Assembly: GCA_050049355.1 (NCBI GenBank)
Contig: JASFWK010000073.1
Coordinates: 1 to 10,043 of the forward strand
Source: JASFWK01 sp050049355
GTDB taxonomy: Bacteria > Chloroflexota > Anaerolineae > B4-G1 > DUEL01
DNA length: 10,043 nucleotides
Direction of reading: 5' to 3'
Made by a program: the position numbers and the translations under genes. Positions within the stretch are counted from its first letter, which is position 1. The number at the start of each line of letters is the position of its first letter. Under the pieces are notes generated by a model, which saw nothing but the letters and a program-made list of their open reading frames with translations, ran no database searches and was not told where the DNA came from. Below are positions 7,578-10,043 of this stretch, piece after piece.

Positions 7578-9050
7578 ATGAGCTACAAGACAGATTGGTT
7601 TCGAGGCATATTCCCCGCCCTGGTGACCCCTTTTGCCAAGGATGGAGGACTGGACGAGGGTGCCTACCGCCGACTGATCCGCCATGTCCTGCCTCACGTC
7701 AACGGAGTTGTCCCCTGCGGGACCACGGGCGAGTTTTCTTATATGACCTTCGAAGAACGTCAGCAAGCCATTGAGGTTTGCGTGGACGAGGTGAACGGTG
7801 AGGTGCCGGTATTGGCTGGGACTGGCGCCCAGTCCACTCGCGAGGCTCTTGCACTGACCGAGTGGGCTCGGGATGCCGGTGCCACGGGTGCGCTGGTCGT
7901 CGCTCCGTACTACCTGAAACCCTCCTTCAACGAAGTCTACGACCACTACCGTGCGCTGGATGAGTTGGGGTTTCCCCTTGTCCTCTATAACATCCCCCAG
8001 TGCGCCGGAACCCATTTCCACTGGTGGACCGCCGAGGGGATGCTCCTAGATCTTGAGAATACAGTTGGCATCAAAGACTCCTCGGGGGACCTGCCCTTCA
8101 TGGAGGCGCTGTTTGAGAAAGTGAAGGGGAAGGTAGGCATCTTCGTGGGCCATGACGAGGTCGTGCAGGCGGCGCTGGCCGCAGGAGCCGACGGAGCGAT
8201 CCTTGCCTCCGCCAATCTAATCCCTGATCTATGGCAGGAGATCTACCGCGCCACACAGGAGGGGGACCTGGCGACGGCCCAGGAGTGGCAGCAGAGGGTC
8301 CAGAAGCTGGTGCGCATCGTTGTGCGCTGCAGCTCCACACAGGCGGTCAAGGAGGGCCTGCGAATGATGGGGGTTTCCGTGGGCGACTCTCGCCATCCGG
8401 TTATGCCCGGCGGAGGCTTCCGACGCGAGGACTACGAGGAACTGCGGCTTCAATTGGAGGAGCTGGGGAAGATCCCCTCAGTGGAGGTGGTCTACGATCT
8501 GGGCGATCGACGGATAGAAACGCGGGTCGCTGCCACCCCGCAGACCCCACGCACCATCGTCGGCTGGACACTGAGGGTGGGTGAAGGATTCGCTGGGCCG
8601 CCCCTCCAGGAGGTCGCCCACGTGGATCTCTTGATGGGCCGCAGAGACGGGCCGGTAGGTCGAGCGATCGAGCGCTCGATGGCGGATTGGGGCGAGGAGA
8701 GGGGACTGGAGGTCATCAATGATCGCCCGCTGACCCTGTTGGTGCCTACCGTCACTGTCCGCACCAGCAAGCAGCGCCGCCTCTTCTACGGGCACGCGGC
8801 CGAGGGAGTCAACCTGGCCATCCGCAAGAACGTCGAGAGTGGCTTCCTGCCGGAGGAGAGCTTGGGCGATCTGGCTCTCATCGTCAACGCATTCGTCCAT
8901 CCGGCCGCCTCAATCGCCAAGCGGGTGGCGTTCAACAACTTCAAGGCCACTAACCAGGCTATCCGCAAGGCTATTGAGGGACGCCCCACGCTGACAGAGC
9001 TCTTCAACGAGAAGGCTTCCGCGCGTCACCCGTTCCGCTATGCGCCCTAG
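7578..9050 (+). CDS. DapA/NAL-type aldolase fused to a Fae-like domain (catalytic His present)
   Basis: This 490-residue paralogue of the preceding gene has the same two-domain plan. The aldolase half has GTTGE at 48-52, Tyr137 in YNIP and Lys166 in GIKDSSGD; again the DapA Arg is missing (YNIPQCAG). From about 328 to the end it is a full-length Fae-like domain. The blocks are LRVGEGFAG, EVAHVDLLMG with the catalytic-type His348, LTLLVPTVTV, FLPEESLGDLALIVNAFVHP, and a closing ARHPF like the THPF end of Fae. The canonical FGPAQHG segment is instead YGHAAEG (404-410), so the conserved Gln is Ala408. Its losses therefore differ from those of its neighbour. I infer that the two proteins act together, perhaps passing an aldehyde from the aldolase site to the Fae site. 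The start at 7578 follows AAGGAGG; an ATG at 7575 is the alternative. Confidence 0.85.
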   Translation: MSYKTDWFRGIFPALVTPFAKDGGLDEGAYRRLIRHVLPHVNGVVPCGTTGEFSYMTFEERQQAIEVCVDEVNGEVPVLAGTGAQSTREALALTEWARDAGATGALVVAPYYLKPSFNEVYDHYRALDELGFPLVLYNIPQCAGTHFHWWTAEGMLLDLENTVGIKDSSGDLPFMEALFEKVKGKVGIFVGHDEVVQAALAAGADGAILASANLIPDLWQEIYRATQEGDLATAQEWQQRVQKLVRIVVRCSSTQAVKEGLRMMGVSVGDSRHPVMPGGGFRREDYEELRLQLEELGKIPSVEVVYDLGDRRIETRVAATPQTPRTIVGWTLRVGEGFAGPPLQEVAHVDLLMGRRDGPVGRAIERSMADWGEERGLEVINDRPLTLLVPTVTVRTSKQRRLFYGHAAEGVNLAIRKNVESGFLPEESLGDLALIVNAFVHPAASIAKRVAFNNFKATNQAIRKAIEGRPTLTELFNEKASARHPFRYAP

Positions 9051-9084
9051 CGCTCCAACCTCAGTTGCCTAGCCAGGGCGCCTC

Positions 9085-9136
9085 GAGCTTGTCGAAGGAT
9101 GGCATCTGGGGGAGAACGCCATCCTTCGATGAGCTC
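9085..9136. repeat. 19-bp REP-like palindrome between convergent genes
   Basis: The arms 9085-9103 and 9118-9136 enclose a 14-nt loop. The inner 12 bp (TCGAAGGATGGC with GCCATCCTTCGA) are perfect, and the outer 7 include two G-U pairs on the plus strand (two mismatches as DNA). The core GAGCTTGTCGAAGG resembles a palindromic motif I recall as dispersed in many bacterial genomes, Chloroflexota included. It lies 34 bp after the stop of the second fusion and before the end of the convergent dehydrogenase. It may help end transcription, though no T-run follows. A dispersed repeat is the best call. Confidence 0.6.
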
Positions 9137-9274
9137 TCGATAGCCCTTCCAGAGGTGAGTGCGGCGTCGAACTCCCGGATCGTGGGAAGCAAGATTGCAG
9201 TACCAGTATTCAAAGCAGGCGAGATGCTTGTTGTCCAAATAGAGGCGTCCCCGTCAGATGAGGGGAGACTGGAT

Positions 9275-10043
9275 CTACTCGACAATCAACACTCCCGATC
9301 CATCAATCTCACTACGCTTGAGGGCGAGAAGTGCCTCGTTGGCCTCCTCCATGGGGAAGGTCTCCACGCTGCTGCGGATGGGGATCTCAGCTGCCACCTG
9401 CAGTAACTCCTCCGCATCTTGGCGGGTGAAGTTGGCCACGCTGCGCACGGTCCGCTCCCAGTAGAGCAGGTCGTAATTCAGTTCTGGGATAGGGGTCATC
9501 GTCACGCCGGCGAGCGCCAGGGTGCCGCCGCGGTCCAGTACCCTCAGCGCCTCGGGAACCAGCCAGCCGGCCGGCGCGAAGATGATGCTTGAATGCATCT
9601 TCTCTGGCGGGTCATCCTCTGCACCGCCGACCCCGACCGCCCCCAGCTTTCGCGCCAGTCGTCGATGTCCCTCGCTGCGCGTGAAGACATAGACCTCGCA
9701 GCCCCAGTGATTGGCTACCTGAATGGTGACGTGGGCCGAACCGCCGAAGCCGTAGAGTCCCAGCCGCTGCCCGGGCTCAACCTCGCTCAGCCTGAGCGCT
9801 CGGTAACCGATGATCCCGGCGCACAACAGCGGTGCGGCCTGCACATTCGAGAAGTCCTCTGGGATAGGGTAGGCAAAGTCCTGGGGAACCACCATGGCCT
9901 CAGCGTAGCCACCGTCGACATGGAGGCCCGTGAATTGGGCGTCCTCGCACAGGTTCTCCAGCCCCCGCTCACAGAATTCGCACTCCCCACAGGTGCGGTA
10001 GAGCCAGGGTACCCCCACCCGCTGCCCCTCCACAAAGCGGTCC
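9275..10043 (-). CDS. Zinc-dependent alcohol dehydrogenase, 5' part outside the window
   Basis: About 255 C-terminal residues of a medium-chain zinc alcohol dehydrogenase are present; the first 75-80, with the first catalytic zinc ligands, lie beyond the window. GQRVGVPWLYRTCGECEFC leads into the structural zinc cluster (Cys18, 21, 24 and 32 of the visible part). GGYAEAMVVP follows, then APLLCAGIIGYRAL carrying the third catalytic Cys, and the NAD(P)-binding turn LYGFGGSAH. LLCAGIIGYRAL and LYGFG.SAH point to the CAD2-like/'zinc-binding alcohol dehydrogenase family' branch rather than classic AdhP. These enzymes interconvert alcohols and aldehydes. The stop is TAG at 9277-9275. The gene converges on the aldolase-Fae operon across a 224-bp spacer, so it has its own promoter outside the window. 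A link to aldehyde metabolism of the fusions is possible but unproven. Confidence 0.85.
   Translation of the reverse strand, partial: DRFVEGQRVGVPWLYRTCGECEFCERGLENLCEDAQFTGLHVDGGYAEAMVVPQDFAYPIPEDFSNVQAAPLLCAGIIGYRALRLSEVEPGQRLGLYGFGGSAHVTIQVANHWGCEVYVFTRSEGHRRLARKLGAVGVGGAEDDPPEKMHSSIIFAPAGWLVPEALRVLDRGGTLALAGVTMTPIPELNYDLLYWERTVRSVANFTRQDAEELLQVAAEIPIRSSVETFPMEEANEALLALKRSEIDGSGVLIVE

Noticed and set aside
8667..8680. Perfect 14-bp palindrome ATCGAGCGCTCGAT
   Set aside because: It lies inside the Fae-domain coding sequence (codons for Ile-Glu-Arg-Ser), has no loop suited to an RNA stem and is explained by codon choice; no regulatory role is implied.
9085..9136. Rho-independent terminator for the aldolase-Fae operon
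   Set aside because: The stem is long but the loop is 14 nt and no T-run follows on either strand, so a repeat element is the better call, though it could still slow polymerase.
9047..9253. Minus-strand open frame of about 68 codons after the dehydrogenase stop, with protein-like composition (HLACFEYWYCNL...)
   Set aside because: It has only a TTG start, runs through the REP-like palindrome, overlaps the stop of the convergent gene and matches no family I recognise. It may be a decayed fragment, but I cannot support it as a gene.

Overview
The window looks like a chromosomal segment from a GC-rich member of the Chloroflexota, probably Anaerolineae-like. This is an inference from protein style: a short membrane protein ending in a Pro/Thr 'TPTPTP' tail, a glycoside-hydrolase-like protein with a C-terminal module I associate with Chloroflexota, and a GT-C membrane protein with a soluble 'GWYxxE...RW' tail. 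There are no rRNA or tRNA genes, CRISPR arrays or intact mobile elements.

Layout: positions 1-302 hold no convincing gene but carry a sigma70-type promoter (178-205). A 64-aa membrane-anchored protein (303-497) and a glycogen-synthase-like GT5 protein (631-2088) follow. Next is a 577-bp gene-free stretch with strong inverted repeats and a promoter that matches consensus exactly at -35 and -10 (2475-2502). That promoter appears to drive a tight four-gene operon: a TIM-barrel glycoside-hydrolase-like protein (2666-3973), a polytopic GT39/PMT-like glycosyltransferase (3983-6106), and two tandem paralogous fusion proteins (6119-7540 and 7578-9050). Gaps are 9, 12 and 37 nt. After a 224-bp convergent spacer containing a 19-bp REP-like hairpin, the 3' part of a zinc alcohol dehydrogenase lies on the minus strand (9275-10043) and runs off the window.

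The most interesting content is the pair of fusions. Each joins a DapA/NAL-type class I aldolase domain, with Schiff-base Lys and catalytic Tyr intact, to a C-terminal domain that reads clearly as formaldehyde-activating enzyme (Fae). The two Fae domains have lost different conserved positions. The first has Gln where the catalytic His of 'VAHxDL' should be but keeps 'GPxQ'. The second keeps the His but has 'GHAA' in place of 'GPAQ'. An aldolase fused to Fae, duplicated, with complementary active-site losses, suggests a two-subunit aldehyde (possibly formaldehyde) handling or channelling system. Archaeal Fae-Hps fusions are an analogous case. Substrate and cofactor cannot be read from the sequence.

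A second oddity is the glycogen-synthase-like protein. It keeps the acceptor-side and FEPCG motifs but has substitutions at three places that normally bind the sugar-nucleotide phosphates.
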